Notes: generated by a model not told the origin, from the letters alone. A DNA stretch of 23,856 nucleotides from an uncultured Oscillospiraceae bacterium (GCA_934597125.1 CAKTQM010000025.1:1-23856); one strand, 5' to 3'. Counted from the stretch's first letter, positions 1 to 8,336 are shown. Translations and numbers: made by a program.

Positions 1-73
1 GGTATAGCTCAGTTGGTAGAGCAGCGGTCTCCAAAACCGCGTGTCGAGAGTTCGAGCCTTTCTGCCCCTGCCA
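1..73 (+). tRNA. tRNA-Trp (CCA), 5' end cut off by the window
   Basis: The anticodon stem GCGGT/ACCGC (24-28 with 36-40) encloses a loop with anticodon CCA at 31-33, which reads UGG. A D-arm (AGCTC...GAGC) and a T-arm with TTCGAGC are present. The 3' acceptor strand TGCCCCT (63-69) is followed by discriminator G and an encoded CCA (71-73). Only four bases of the 5' acceptor strand lie in the window, so about three bases are missing upstream. Confidence 0.95.
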
Positions 74-107
74 AAAATATCACCACCTATCGGGTGGTGA
101 TATTTTT
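73..107 (+). terminator. intrinsic terminator after tRNA-Trp
   Basis: A perfect 15-bp stem pairs 73-87 with 93-107 around a 5-nt loop. The right arm ends in five T residues and the left arm starts with five A residues, so it could work in either direction. It starts on the last base of the tRNA CCA end. Confidence 0.9.
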
Positions 108-229
108 ATGAAGATTCAGGCGCGGACAGGGCAGTCATACTTTGGCATGATTGACAAAAACTGGTAGACGGGTAGAATAGAGGATAAATGCGGAAGCCGC
201 AGGGCTTTTTGGAACGAAAGGAGCAAAGC

Positions 230-1267
230 ATGACGAAGAAGATCACGGGGGCTGTGCTGGCCCTGCTGATGGCGCTGCTGCTGGTGCCGGTAATGGCATT
301 TGCGGAGGGCGGACATAGAATTGATGGCAATTTGGATTTGGTGAACGTCAGCCACGAGGATAAGACGCTGGCGGAGAACGGGTATACATGGGACGCGACA
401 GGCAATGTTCTGACGATGCAGGATCTTACGGTCACGGGAACGGTCATACTGCCGAAAATGGACTGCACGGTCAATGTGAAGGGGACGTGCTCGGTTGGGA
501 CGCTGAACAGAGGTGGAGACACGTCTTCTGAGCCCCAGAAGACCGCCATCAACGGAGTTGATGGCGGGAAATTGAGCGTCAACATCGAAGTTGCGGGCGA
601 TTTGGAGCTGAACAACTTGACGATGACGGATGGGACAATTACAAGCACAAGTGTATCCCATATAAAGGTACTTTCCCTGAACAACAGTAAGATCACACTG
701 CACCACTTGAGCTGGATGACGGATGGAGGTATCCAACTGGTCAGCAGTGTGCTGCAGGTGAAAAAGGAAAGTGAAACTAATCAGTTCTGGGTGGAAAAAA
801 TCGTCATGGATGAAGCGTCGGTGATCGAGTCAGAACGTCCATTGACGAATTATGGACACATGGACGTCATCACAAAAACTTTTATCAATGTGAGCAACGA
901 CTATATTTTAACACCTGTGGGCGGGTATTTTGCCAAGGTGGGCGAAGCCAACACGGTTGCTGAGGAAGTAGAGATAAACGGTGAGACGGTAGTGGAGCGA
1001 GCAACGTCCTTCACTCTGGGAAAGCCGAAGGCGACGCAGCCGGAGCAGCCTGCGGAGAATGAGCCGGTGAAGGAGCCGGAAAAAGAGCCGGAGAAGCCCG
1101 CCGAGCGGCCGGTGCGGCGGTACAGCAACGTAACTGCCGCGGTGGAGGAGGCTCCCAAGACGATCGAGGCGGCCAAGACCGGCGATCCGGGCGTGGTGCT
1201 GTATGCGGCGTCCGCGGTGCTGAGCGCCGCCGGTATGGCGTGGGCCGGCAGGAAGCGCGGCCAGTAA
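230..1267 (+). CDS. secreted, probably wall-anchored surface protein
   Basis: This encodes a 345-residue protein. The start at 230 is chosen because AGGAG (219-223) sits correctly before it and because it begins with a typical signal peptide (MTKK, a long Leu/Ala/Val core, then AFA|EGG, residues 1-24). An in-frame ATG at 188 lacks these. The middle part (about 25-265) is rich in short beta-strand-like segments, with a YTWDATGNVLTMQDL-type motif seen in repeat-containing clostridial surface proteins. A Pro/Glu/Lys-rich spacer (about 268-300) follows. The C-terminus has KTGD, a hydrophobic stretch and RKRGQ, which is the layout of a sortase signal although the usual LPxTG is not evident. Function is unknown; adhesion or glycan binding is a guess. 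Codon and base use is more AT-rich at 620-960 than in the neighbours, which suggests transfer. It has its own terminator. Confidence 0.75.
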   Translation: MTKKITGAVLALLMALLLVPVMAFAEGGHRIDGNLDLVNVSHEDKTLAENGYTWDATGNVLTMQDLTVTGTVILPKMDCTVNVKGTCSVGTLNRGGDTSSEPQKTAINGVDGGKLSVNIEVAGDLELNNLTMTDGTITSTSVSHIKVLSLNNSKITLHHLSWMTDGGIQLVSSVLQVKKESETNQFWVEKIVMDEASVIESERPLTNYGHMDVITKTFINVSNDYILTPVGGYFAKVGEANTVAEEVEINGETVVERATSFTLGKPKATQPEQPAENEPVKEPEKEPEKPAERPVRRYSNVTAAVEEAPKTIEAAKTGDPGVVLYAASAVLSAAGMAWAGRKRGQ

Positions 1268-1312
1268 ACAGGATATAGGGCACAGCGGCGCCTCTCCCCG
1301 CGCGGCTGTGGG

Positions 1313-1343
1313 AAAGGACACCCCGAAAGGGGTGTCTTTTTTT
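1313..1343 (+). terminator. terminator of the surface protein gene
   Basis: The stem GACACCCC (1317-1324), GAAA loop and GGGGTGTC (1329-1336) is followed by seven T residues. It separates the surface protein gene from the nusA operon. Confidence 0.9.
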
Positions 1344-1518
1344 GGGGTGGGGGAAACGCAGCGTCTATGTTAGGGCGGATATCCCGTGGGCATTTGTTCC
1401 GCTGCGCTCCACACGCGCACCGTTCGCCCCTGCGGGGGCGGTTGCGGCGGGACGGTGGCGGGTGTTCCTGTTTCCCTGCGAAAAGTTTGTCAAAATGGGG
1501 GATCTGGCGAAAAAAGCC
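1344..1518. other. non-coding spacer before the rimP-nusA promoter
   Basis: No convincing gene is visible here. Short reading frames in the stretch have no ribosome binding site and no recognisable product. It contains small GC-rich palindromes, for example CGCCCCTGCGGGGGCG around 1425-1441, and may be repeat debris. Confidence 0.5.
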
Positions 1519-1547
1519 TTGCAATTCCGGTGGCGGTGTGGTATGCT
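1519..1547 (+). promoter_or_regulatory. sigma-A-type promoter of the rimP-nusA operon
   Basis: The -35 is TTGCAA (1519-1524), the spacer is 17 nt, and the -10 is TATGCT (1542-1547) preceded by TGG (extended -10). Transcription would begin near 1554, about 107 nt before rimP. Confidence 0.75.
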
Positions 1548-1573
1548 TCTTACTGGTAGTATGTGTTGACTGA

Positions 1574-1599
1574 GAGTGGACGGTTCGTCCGCTCTTTTT
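1574..1599 (+). terminator. attenuator-like hairpin in the rimP-nusA leader
   Basis: GAGTGGACG (1574-1582) pairs with CGTCCGCTC (1586-1594, one G-U pair) and is followed by TTTTTG. It lies between the predicted transcription start and rimP, so it would end transcripts before the operon. Known in Bacillus subtilis: nusA is autoregulated through a NusA-dependent leader terminator. Applying that here is inference. Confidence 0.65.
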
Positions 1600-1660
1600 G
1601 TTGAGCAAAATCCGTTTCTTACCCATCGCGGAGAGACGGGAAAAGGAAACGAGGAACGAT

Positions 1661-2119
1661 ATGAAAAAAGTCACCGACATTGTATGGGAGCTGGCGGAGC
1701 CGGTGGTGAAGGAGAACGGCTGCGAGCTGTGGGACGTGGAGTACGTCCGCGAGGCGGGGCAGTGGTATCTGCGGATCTATCTGGACAAGGCGGGCGGCGT
1801 GGACATTCTGGACTGCGAGGCCGTCAGCCGCAAGGTCAGCGACCTGCTGGACGAGGTGGATCCCATCGAGGGCAGCTATATGTTCGAGGTGTCCTCCGCC
1901 GGAGCGGAGCGGCAGCTGAAGCGGCCCGCCGACTTTGCCCGGTTTCTGGGGGAGCCGGTGCTGGTGAAGACCTATCAGAACCGGAACGGGCGGAAGGAGT
2001 TCGCCGGCAGGCTGGCGGGCTATGACAGCGGCGCGGTGCTGCTGGACATGGGCGGCGGAGAGCCGGAGCGGTTTGAAAAGGCCGAGGTGGCGCTGGTGCG
2101 CCTGCGTGTGGAATTTTAA
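1661..2119 (+). CDS. rimP: ribosome maturation factor RimP
   Basis: This 152-residue protein is of usual length for RimP, which is needed for 30S subunit maturation. The N-terminal alpha/beta domain carries the WDVEYVREAGQWYLRIYLDK region (about 23-43). The family motif around FEVSSAGAERQLKRP (about 72-86) corresponds to the SPG(A/L)-R-L motif, here with Ala in place of Pro. The C-terminal SH3-like part follows. The start at 1661 is chosen because GAGGA lies just upstream and the protein begins at the family's usual position. It is the first gene of the rimP-nusA-ylxR-ylxQ-infB operon, as in most Firmicutes, and follows a leader with an attenuator-like hairpin. Confidence 0.93.
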   Translation: MKKVTDIVWELAEPVVKENGCELWDVEYVREAGQWYLRIYLDKAGGVDILDCEAVSRKVSDLLDEVDPIEGSYMFEVSSAGAERQLKRPADFARFLGEPVLVKTYQNRNGRKEFAGRLAGYDSGAVLLDMGGGEPERFEKAEVALVRLRVEF

Positions 2120-2153
2120 GAGACAATCGTTTGAGATAGAAGGAGTTTAGACC

Positions 2154-3212
2154 ATGAAATGTGACGAGATTTTCGCGGCGCTGGCTATGCTGGAGAAGGA
2201 GCGGGGCATCCCCCAGAACTTCATGATGGGCAAGATCATTCAGGCGCTGACTACCGCCTATAAGCGGGATCACGAGGGCGTGGAGAACGTGATTGTGGAC
2301 GTGGACGAGGAGAAGCACGACCTGCGGATGTACGTGCAAAAGGAGATCGTGGAGGAGGTCATGGATCCCGCCAACGAGATCTCTCTGGAGGAGGCGCGGC
2401 ACATCAGCGCCAGGAACGAGCTGGGCGGCATGGTGAACTTCCCCGTGGAGAATGTGGAGTTCGGCCGCATTGCCGCCGGCAACGGCAAGCAGGTCATCAT
2501 TCAGGGCCTGCGGGAGGCCGAGCACGGCATGATCTATGACGAGTGGGGCAGCAAGCAGCACGAGATCCTGACGGGCACCGTGACCCGTATTGACCCCCGC
2601 AACGGCAACGTGATCTTAAAGATCGGCAGCGGCAACGAGAGCACCGAGGCCGTGCTGACCCTGAACGAGCAGGTGCCCGGCGAGGAGCTGCGGGAGGGCC
2701 AGATGGTAAAGGTGTATCTGGTGGAGGTGCGCCGCACCACCCGCGGGCCCCAGGTGCTGATCTCCCGCACCCATCCGGGACTGGTGAAGCGCCTCTTTGA
2801 GCTGGAGGTGCCGGAGATCTATGACGGCACGGTGGAGATCCGCTCCATCGCCCGCGAGGCGGGCAACCGCACCAAGATGGCCGTGTGGTCTGAGGATGAG
2901 AACATCGACCCCATCGGCGCGTGTGTGGGCCCCCGCGGTCAACGCGTCAACGCCATCGTGGAGGAGCTGCGGGGCGAGAAGATCGACATTATCAAGTACA
3001 GCGAGGATCCGGCGGAGTTCATTGCCGCGGCGCTGGCACCCTCTGACGTGGTGGAGGTGCGTCTGGCGGCGGAGGGCAAAGCCTGCCGCGTGATCGTGCC
3101 GGATGACCAGCTGAGCCTGGCTATCGGCAAGGAGGGTCAGAACGCCCGTCTGGCGGCGCGGCTGACCGGCTATAAAATCGACATCAAGCCCGCATCCTAC
3201 AGCGGGGAGTAA
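2154..3212 (+). CDS. nusA: transcription termination/antitermination factor NusA
   Basis: This 352-residue protein binds RNA polymerase and nascent RNA, and modulates pausing, termination and antitermination. The order is an N-terminal polymerase-binding domain (about 1-125), an S1 domain (about 135-200) and two KH domains. The KH GxxG loops are visible as GPRG near 259 and GKEG near 325. There is no C-terminal acidic repeat region, as is normal for Firmicutes. A clear AAGGAG precedes the ATG. It lies 34 nt after rimP and is followed by ylxR with a short gap. Autoregulation through the leader hairpin is plausible. Confidence 0.97.
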   Translation: MKCDEIFAALAMLEKERGIPQNFMMGKIIQALTTAYKRDHEGVENVIVDVDEEKHDLRMYVQKEIVEEVMDPANEISLEEARHISARNELGGMVNFPVENVEFGRIAAGNGKQVIIQGLREAEHGMIYDEWGSKQHEILTGTVTRIDPRNGNVILKIGSGNESTEAVLTLNEQVPGEELREGQMVKVYLVEVRRTTRGPQVLISRTHPGLVKRLFELEVPEIYDGTVEIRSIAREAGNRTKMAVWSEDENIDPIGACVGPRGQRVNAIVEELRGEKIDIIKYSEDPAEFIAAALAPSDVVEVRLAAEGKACRVIVPDDQLSLAIGKEGQNARLAARLTGYKIDIKPASYSGE

Positions 3213-3230
3213 GGACAGGAGGTGGCCGGT

Positions 3231-3509
3231 ATGGCTGTCAAGCCCAGGAAAATACCCCAGCGGCAGTGTGTCGGCTGCCGTGAGATGAAGGAGAAAAAGG
3301 CGCTGCTGCGGGTGGTGCGCACGCCGGAGGGCGACATCCAGCTGGACGGACGGGGCAAGGTATCCGGACGGGGCGCGTATGTGTGTCCCGACGTGGCGTG
3401 CCTGAAAAAAGCCCGCAAATCCAAGGCGCTGGAGCGGGCGCTGGAAACGGCCATCCCCGAGGCGGTGTACGACGCGCTGGAGGCGCAGATGGAAGGCGGC
3501 GGAACATGA
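3231..3509 (+). CDS. ylxR: YlxR/RnpM family RNA-binding protein (DUF448)
   Basis: This 92-residue protein carries the family signature RQCVGCREMKEKKALLRVVRTPEG near its N-terminus, followed by GRGAYVC and a later KARK. The ATG at 3231 is preferred over a GTG at 3222 because AGGAGG (3217-3222) would overlap the GTG, while its spacing to the ATG is 8 nt. The family is the small basic protein between nusA and infB; the Bacillus subtilis member has been linked to RNase P (RnpM). The stop overlaps the next start as ATGA, indicating translational coupling. Confidence 0.93.
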   Translation: MAVKPRKIPQRQCVGCREMKEKKALLRVVRTPEGDIQLDGRGKVSGRGAYVCPDVACLKKARKSKALERALETAIPEAVYDALEAQMEGGGT

Positions 3510-4138
3510 CGGAACAGGTATTATCCCTGCTGGGTCTGGCAAAAAAGGCCGGACGGGCAGAGGTGGGCGAGGAGCCGGTGGGCGCCGCCGCCCGGGCCCG
3601 CAAGGCGCGGGTGATCCTGACGGCGCGGGACGCGGGGCCCTCCAGCCAGCGAAGGGCGTTTTCCTTCGCCCAGAGCGGCGGGTGCCTGTGCCTGACGATT
3701 CCGGCGGACAAGGACGCGCTGGGCCGGGCGCTGGGCCGCAGCAGCGTGGCTATGTGCGCGGTGACGGACATCGGCCTTGCCGGGGCCATCGTCAAAAAGC
3801 TGGCGGCCATGGAGCCGGAGAAGTACGGCGCGGCGGCGGAGCAGCTGGACGACAAGGCCCGGCGGGCTATGGAGCGCCGGGCCGAGCAGGCGCGGCATGA
3901 GAAGAATCTGCGGCAGGGCAAGTACCGCGTCCACAGCGGCAAGCCGCCGGAGCCGGCGCGGGAGAGCGCGGCGGAAAAGACCGTCCGGCTGCCGAAGGAG
4001 GGCGTGAAGCGCTGTCACGGCGCGGCGGGAAAGAGCCCGCGGCAGAAAAAGGCCCAGCCGCCCCGTGAACGGTTCGCCGGTTCGCTGCCGGTGAAGCGGG
4101 GCAAGGGAAGCGGCCGGAAGAAGTCCGGCCAACAGTAA
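3506..4138 (+). CDS. ylxQ: YlxQ-like L7Ae-family RNA-binding protein with long basic tail
   Basis: The first 100 or so residues match the L7Ae/L30e-type fold of Ylx[21 protein letters not shown] at the start, then VILTARDA and a [13 protein letters not shown] region. Such proteins bind kink-turn RNAs. The usual product is about 100 residues, but here it is 210. The added half (from about 110) is dominated by Lys, Arg, Ala, Pro and Gly, with no predicted fold, and looks disordered and nucleic-acid-binding. Codon use in the extension matches the core and there is no stop, so it seems a genuine extension. The start overlaps ylxR by 4 nt. Confidence 0.85.
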   Translation: MTEQVLSLLGLAKKAGRAEVGEEPVGAAARARKARVILTARDAGPSSQRRAFSFAQSGGCLCLTIPADKDALGRALGRSSVAMCAVTDIGLAGAIVKKLAAMEPEKYGAAAEQLDDKARRAMERRAEQARHEKNLRQGKYRVHSGKPPEPARESAAEKTVRLPKEGVKRCHGAAGKSPRQKKAQPPRERFAGSLPVKRGKGSGRKKSGQQ

Positions 4139-4150
4139 GCAGGAACATAC

Positions 4151-4168
4151 GCGGCGCGGCAGCGCCGC
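4151..4168 (+). other. GC-rich hairpin between ylxQ and infB
   Basis: GCGGCGC (4151-4157) and GCGCCGC (4162-4168) form a perfect 7-bp stem with a GGCA loop. There is no T tract, so it is unlikely to be a terminator. It may affect RNA processing or infB translation. Confidence 0.45.
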
Positions 4169-4193
4169 TGACTTAAGACGGAGGTGGCTTTAT

Positions 4194-6587
4194 TTGGGCA
4201 GCGTAGCAAACAAATACAGAGTGCATGAGGTGGCGAAGGATTTCGGCATCGCCACGAAGGATATTACGGAGATCCTGACCAAGTACGCCGAAACACCCAA
4301 GAACCATATGCAGGTGCTGGAGGATCGGGAGCTGAGCCTGATCTTTGAATATCTGACCCAGCACAACCAGATCGACAGCATCGCCACGATCTTTGCCGAG
4401 GGCGCCAAGACCGAGGAGAAGAAGCCGGAGCCGAAGAAGCAGGGCGACAAGCCCCAGGCCCAGAAGCCCCAGCAGTCCCAGCAGGGCAGCCAGCAGGCGA
4501 AGCCTGCCCAGCCCCAGGGCAATGGCAGCAGCAACAGCAATAATAACAACAACAAGAACCAGCCCCAGAAGCCCATGTCCCGCGTGCCCCAGAAGCAGGT
4601 GGTGGACACCCGCAAGGCCACCAACGTGAATCTGGACAAGTACGATGAGAAGCTGCAGGATATGGCCGACCGCACCAGCGGCGGCAACCGCGGCCGCCGG
4701 GACAAGGATCAGCTGCAGGGCAAGGAGAAGTTCCGCAACAACAAGCAGCGCCAGAACGGCCCCATGACCAACAAGCGCAAGCAGGAGGAGGCCGACCGGC
4801 TGCGGAAGCTGCGGCTGGAGGTCATCAAGAACACCCCCGTCACCGTGCAGATTCCCGATGAGATCAGCGTGGGCGAGCTGGCCAGCCGCATGAAGAAGAC
4901 CGGCGCCGAGGTAGTCAAGTGCCTGATGAAGAACGGCATTATGGCCTCCCTGAGCCAGATGATCGACTATGACACCGCCGCCATCATCGCCGAGGAGATG
5001 GGCTGCAAGGTGGAGAAGGAGGTCGTGGTCACCATCGAGGAGAAGCTGATCGACGACCATCAGGACAAGGAGGAGGATCTGGTGCCCCGCGCCCCCGTCG
5101 TGGTGGTTATGGGTCACGTTGACCACGGCAAGACCAGTCTGCTGGACTATATCCGCAACGCCCACGTGGCGTCCGGCGAGGCCGGCGGCATTACCCAGCA
5201 CATCGGCGCCTATCAGGTGGAGATCCACGGCAAGCCCATCACCTTCCTGGACACCCCGGGCCACGAGGCCTTTACCTCCATGCGTGCCCGCGGCGCCATG
5301 GTGACGGACATCGCCATTCTGGTGGTGGCCGCCGAGGACGGCATCATGCCCCAGACCGTGGAGTCCATCAACCACGCCAAGGCGGCGGAGATCCCCATTA
5401 TCGTAGCCATCAACAAGATGGATAAGCCCGAGGCCAATCCCGACCGCATCAAGCAGCAGCTGACCGAGTACGGCCTGGTGTGCGAGGAGTGGGGCGGCGA
5501 GACCATCGTGTGTCCCATCTCCGCCAAGACCGGCATGGGCGTGGACAATCTGCTGGAGATGCTGACCCTGACCGCAGAGGTCAGCGAGCTGAAGGCCAAC
5601 CCCAACCGCGCCGCCCAGGGCACGGTGATCGAGGCCCGTCTGGACAAGGGCCGCGGCCCTGTGGCGACCCTGCTGGTGCAGAACGGTACGCTGCATCAGG
5701 GCGATATCATCATCGCGGGCACCTCGGTGGGCCGCGTGCGCGCCATGGTGGGCGACAAGGGGCAGCGGATGACCGACGCGGGCCCCAGCGTGCCTGTGGA
5801 GATCACCGGTCTGAGCGAGGCCCCCTCCGCCGGCGCGGTGTTCAACGCCGTGGCCGATGAGAAGCTGGCCCGCGAGCTGGTAGAGCAGCGCAAGGCCGAG
5901 GAGAAGGCCAAGGCCAACGCCCCCGTCACCAAGGTCTCCCTGGAGGATCTGTTCAGCCAGATCCAGGCGGGCGAGATGAAGAATCTGAATCTGATCGTCA
6001 AGGCCGACGTGCAGGGCAGCGTGGAGGCCGTGAAGGCCTCGCTGGAGAAGCTGAGCAACGAAGAGGTGCGCGTGCGGGTCATCCACGGCGGCGTGGGCGC
6101 CATCAACGAATCCGATGTGATGCTGGCGTCGACCTCCCAGGCCATCATCGTGGGCTTCAACGTGCGGCCTGACGCCGCCGCCCGGGACAGCGCCGCCCGC
6201 GCCAACGTGGACATGCGGATGTACCGCGTGATCTACGACGCCATCAACGAGATCGAGGCCGCCATGAAGGGTATGCTGGCCCCCAAGTTCCGGGAAGTGG
6301 TGCTGGGCCATGCCGAGGTGCGCCAGACCTACAAGGTGTCCGGCGTGGGCACCGTGGCGGGCTGCTACGTGCAGGACGGCAAGCTGCAGCGCAAGGACTG
6401 CCAGGTGCGTCTGGTGCGCGACGGCATCGTGATCCACGAGGGCGTGCTGGCCTCCCTGCAGCGGTTCAAGGACTCCGTGAAGGAGGTCGTGTCCGGCTAC
6501 GAGTGCGGCTTGAGCATCGAGAAGTACAACGACATCAAGGAAGGCGACATTGTGGAGGCCTTCACGATGGAGGAGATCCCGCAGTAA
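4194..6587 (+). CDS. infB: translation initiation factor IF-2
   Basis: This 797-residue GTPase places initiator tRNA on the 30S subunit. The start is TTG at 4194, because GGAGGT (4180-4185) is 8 nt upstream and later ATGs would cut the N-terminal domain. The order is IF2_N (about 1-50), a Gln/Pro/Asn/Lys-rich linker (about 65-200), a second IF2_N-like domain (about 215-265), then the G domain with GHVDHGKT (about 306-313), DTPGHE (about 353) and NKMD (about 407). Domains II, III and IV follow to the C-terminus. Length and organisation are typical. It is the last gene before a terminator-containing spacer. Confidence 0.97.
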   Translation: MGSVANKYRVHEVAKDFGIATKDITEILTKYAETPKNHMQVLEDRELSLIFEYLTQHNQIDSIATIFAEGAKTEEKKPEPKKQGDKPQAQKPQQSQQGSQQAKPAQPQGNGSSNSNNNNNKNQPQKPMSRVPQKQVVDTRKATNVNLDKYDEKLQDMADRTSGGNRGRRDKDQLQGKEKFRNNKQRQNGPMTNKRKQEEADRLRKLRLEVIKNTPVTVQIPDEISVGELASRMKKTGAEVVKCLMKNGIMASLSQMIDYDTAAIIAEEMGCKVEKEVVVTIEEKLIDDHQDKEEDLVPRAPVVVVMGHVDHGKTSLLDYIRNAHVASGEAGGITQHIGAYQVEIHGKPITFLDTPGHEAFTSMRARGAMVTDIAILVVAAEDGIMPQTVESINHAKAAEIPIIVAINKMDKPEANPDRIKQQLTEYGLVCEEWGGETIVCPISAKTGMGVDNLLEMLTLTAEVSELKANPNRAAQGTVIEARLDKGRGPVATLLVQNGTLHQGDIIIAGTSVGRVRAMVGDKGQRMTDAGPSVPVEITGLSEAPSAGAVFNAVADEKLARELVEQRKAEEKAKANAPVTKVSLEDLFSQIQAGEMKNLNLIVKADVQGSVEAVKASLEKLSNEEVRVRVIHGGVGAINESDVMLASTSQAIIVGFNVRPDAAARDSAARANVDMRMYRVIYDAINEIEAAMKGMLAPKFREVVLGHAEVRQTYKVSGVGTVAGCYVQDGKLQRKDCQVRLVRDGIVIHEGVLASLQRFKDSVKEVVSGYECGLSIEKYNDIKEGDIVEAFTMEEIPQ

Positions 6588-6619
6588 CGTAACTGGCGCA
6601 AAAGTCTGATCAGACCGTT

Positions 6620-6706
6620 GTAGGGGCGGACGACCCTGTCCGCCCAAAACGGTATACGAAAGCGTCCCAGTAGACGACGGGCCGACAGAGTCGTCGGCCC
6701 CTACAG
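6620..6706. repeat. 87-bp inverted repeat doublet
   Basis: Two palindromic units of 27 bp lie head to head. The left unit (6620-6646, TGTAGGGGCGGACGAC...) and the right unit (6680-6706) are inverted copies that match at most positions. Each unit is itself a hairpin (GGGCGGAC/GTCCGCCC and GGGCCGAC/GTCGGCCC). This is the layout of a REP/BIME-type or MITE-like element. A perfect palindrome GTCTGATCAGAC lies just upstream at 6605-6616. Confidence 0.75.
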
Positions 6707-6751
6707 GTCTCTGCTTTTCAATGGCGTTTCATCACAAAACATCACACCACC

Positions 6752-6782
6752 AAGGGGCGGGCGCTGCGCCCGCCCCTTTTTT
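6752..6782 (+). terminator. terminator between infB and rbfA
   Basis: AAGGGGCGGGCGC (6752-6764) and its complement (6766-6778) form a very strong stem that runs into six T residues. It ends only 17 nt before the rbfA start, so rbfA would depend on read-through or a promoter that I do not see. Confidence 0.85.
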
Positions 6783-6799
6783 GAGAAAGGAATGAGGTT

Positions 6800-7183
6800 A
6801 TGGCAAACAATCGGATCGGACGCATCAATGAAGAGATCCAGCGGGAGCTGTCCGGCCTGCTGCGGACGGTGAAGGATCCCCGCGTGGCGGATGCCATGCT
6901 GACGATCACCCACGTGGACACCACCAGCGACCTGCGCTACAGCCGCGTCTACATCAGCGCCATGGATCGTACCGACGAGAAGAATCTGATGCGGGGCTTG
7001 AAGTCCGCCGCGGGCTATCTGCGCCATGAGCTGGGGCAGAAGCTGCAGCTGCGCTATACGCCGGAGCTGCAGTTCTTTGCGGATGATTCCATTGCCCACG
7101 GGGCCCACATTCTGGACATGCTGCACCATGTGAAGCCCGCAAACCCCGCCAACGCGGACATCGTACTGCCGGAGGACAAGTGA
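6800..7183 (+). CDS. rbfA: 30S ribosome-binding factor RbfA
   Basis: This 127-residue protein is of normal length for RbfA, a KH-fold factor that binds the 30S subunit during 16S rRNA maturation and cold adaptation. The N-terminal RIGRINEEIQRELSGLL and the VRVTHVDT-like TITHVDTTSDLRYSRVYIS region are family hallmarks, and the C-terminal part has RYTPELQFFADDSIAHGAHI. The start at 6800 has GAGG upstream. The stop is separated from the nrnA start by a single base, suggesting co-translation. Placement after infB is the standard order. Confidence 0.95.
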   Translation: MANNRIGRINEEIQRELSGLLRTVKDPRVADAMLTITHVDTTSDLRYSRVYISAMDRTDEKNLMRGLKSAAGYLRHELGQKLQLRYTPELQFFADDSIAHGAHILDMLHHVKPANPANADIVLPEDK

Positions 7184-7184
7184 G

Positions 7185-8141
7185 ATGGAACGACAGATCC
7201 TTTCCGCCCGCGAGGCCGCGGGGTATCTGGAGGCGCTGGATAACGTGCTGCTGCTGACCCATGTGCGGCCCGACGGCGACACCATCGGCAGCGCGGCGGC
7301 CCTGTGCCGGGCGCTGCGGGACTGCGGCCGCACCGCCTATCTGCTGCACAATCCGGAGATCACCGCCACCTATGAACCCTACGCCGTCCCCTACTGGGCG
7401 CCGGAGGGCTGGCAGGCGGAGCACATCGTCAGCGTGGACATCGCCGATGTGAGCCTGCTGCCGGAGAATGCACAGCCCTATGCCGGACGGATCGAGCTGG
7501 CGATCGACCACCATCCGTCCCAGGGCTTTTTTGCCCGCAACACCTGTCTGGAGGCCGACAGCGCCGCCTGCGGCGAGATCGTGTTTGAGATTATCCGGCA
7601 CCTGACGGCGCTGACGCCGGAGATCGCCCTGCCGCTGTACGTGGCGGTCAGCACCGACTGCGGCGGTTTTCAGTACGGCAACACCACGGCCCGCACCCAC
7701 CGCATCGCGGCGGCGCTGATGGATACCGTGGACGTGGCGGCGGTGAACAAGGCCCTATTCCGCACCAAGAGCCGGGTGCGGCTGGCTATGGAGTCCCGCA
7801 TGGTGGCGGAGATGAAGCTGTTTGACCGTGAGCGGGTGGTTATTATGGAGATCCCCCTCAGCCTGCGGCGGGAGATGCAGGCCACCGACGCGGACATTGA
7901 GGAGCTGAGCGCCCTGCCCGCTCTGGTGGAGGGCACCGACTGCGGCGTGACCCTGCGGGAGCTGGGCGAGGGACGGATCAAGGTCTCCGTGCGCACGGGG
8001 CCCCGTGTGGACGCCTGTGCCCTGTGCCGGATCCTGGGCGGCGGCGGCCATCACGCCGCCGCGGGCGCCACGGTGGAGGGTACGCTGGAGGAGGCCCGCA
8101 TGGCGGTGCTGGCGGCGTACCGGAAGGTGATTGGGGCGTGA
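7185..8141 (+). CDS. nrnA: DHH-family oligoribonuclease/pAp phosphatase NrnA
   Basis: This 318-residue DHH/DHHA1 phosphoesterase degrades very short RNA oligomers and dephosphorylates 3'-phosphoadenosine 5'-phosphate. Metal-binding motifs are HVRPDGD (H26, D30, D32), VDIAD (about 87), the DHH motif (D108, H109, H110) and the EADSAACGE region. The C-terminal DHHA1 domain ends with GGGGHHAAAGA, which binds substrate. It starts one base after rbfA, as in Bacillus and clostridial rbfA-nrnA-truB-ribF clusters. Confidence 0.93.
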   Translation: MERQILSAREAAGYLEALDNVLLLTHVRPDGDTIGSAAALCRALRDCGRTAYLLHNPEITATYEPYAVPYWAPEGWQAEHIVSVDIADVSLLPENAQPYAGRIELAIDHHPSQGFFARNTCLEADSAACGEIVFEIIRHLTALTPEIALPLYVAVSTDCGGFQYGNTTARTHRIAAALMDTVDVAAVNKALFRTKSRVRLAMESRMVAEMKLFDRERVVIMEIPLSLRREMQATDADIEELSALPALVEGTDCGVTLRELGEGRIKVSVRTGPRVDACALCRILGGGGHHAAAGATVEGTLEEARMAVLAAYRKVIGA

Positions 8142-8166
8142 TTGGCAGGGGCGCAATGCTGCAAGC

Positions 8167-8304
8167 CAAGGCTCCCTTGTGTAAAGGGAGCTGTCAGCCG
8201 TAAGGCTGACGGAGGGATTGCCCCAGACCACCTCGTCCGTGTGTTGACAACCCCTCCGTCACGGCATACGCCGTGCCACCTCCCCTTACACAGGGGAGGC
8301 TTTG
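8167..8304. repeat. 138-bp palindromic intergenic element with four hairpins
   Basis: The left half (8167-8220) and the right half (8248-8304) are inverted copies, about three quarters identical by eye. Each half holds two hairpins: GCTCCCTT/AAGGGAGC (8171-8191) and GTCAGCC/GGCTGAC (8193-8210) on the left, CACGGC/GCCGTG and CCTCCCC/GGGGAGG on the right. There is no coding content. This looks like a non-autonomous, MITE-like repeat of the kind found between genes in Oscillospiraceae. It separates nrnA from truB. Confidence 0.8.
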
Positions 8305-8336
8305 AAGTTCCCCAAAAACAACCGAAAGGAGTCCCC

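Noticed and set aside
4173..6647. A long open frame of 824 codons on the minus strand opposite infB
   Set aside because: It is a shadow of infB caused by GC-rich codons; its translation is low-complexity (His/Leu/Gly-rich), has no ribosome site and matches no family, whereas the plus strand encodes an intact IF-2.
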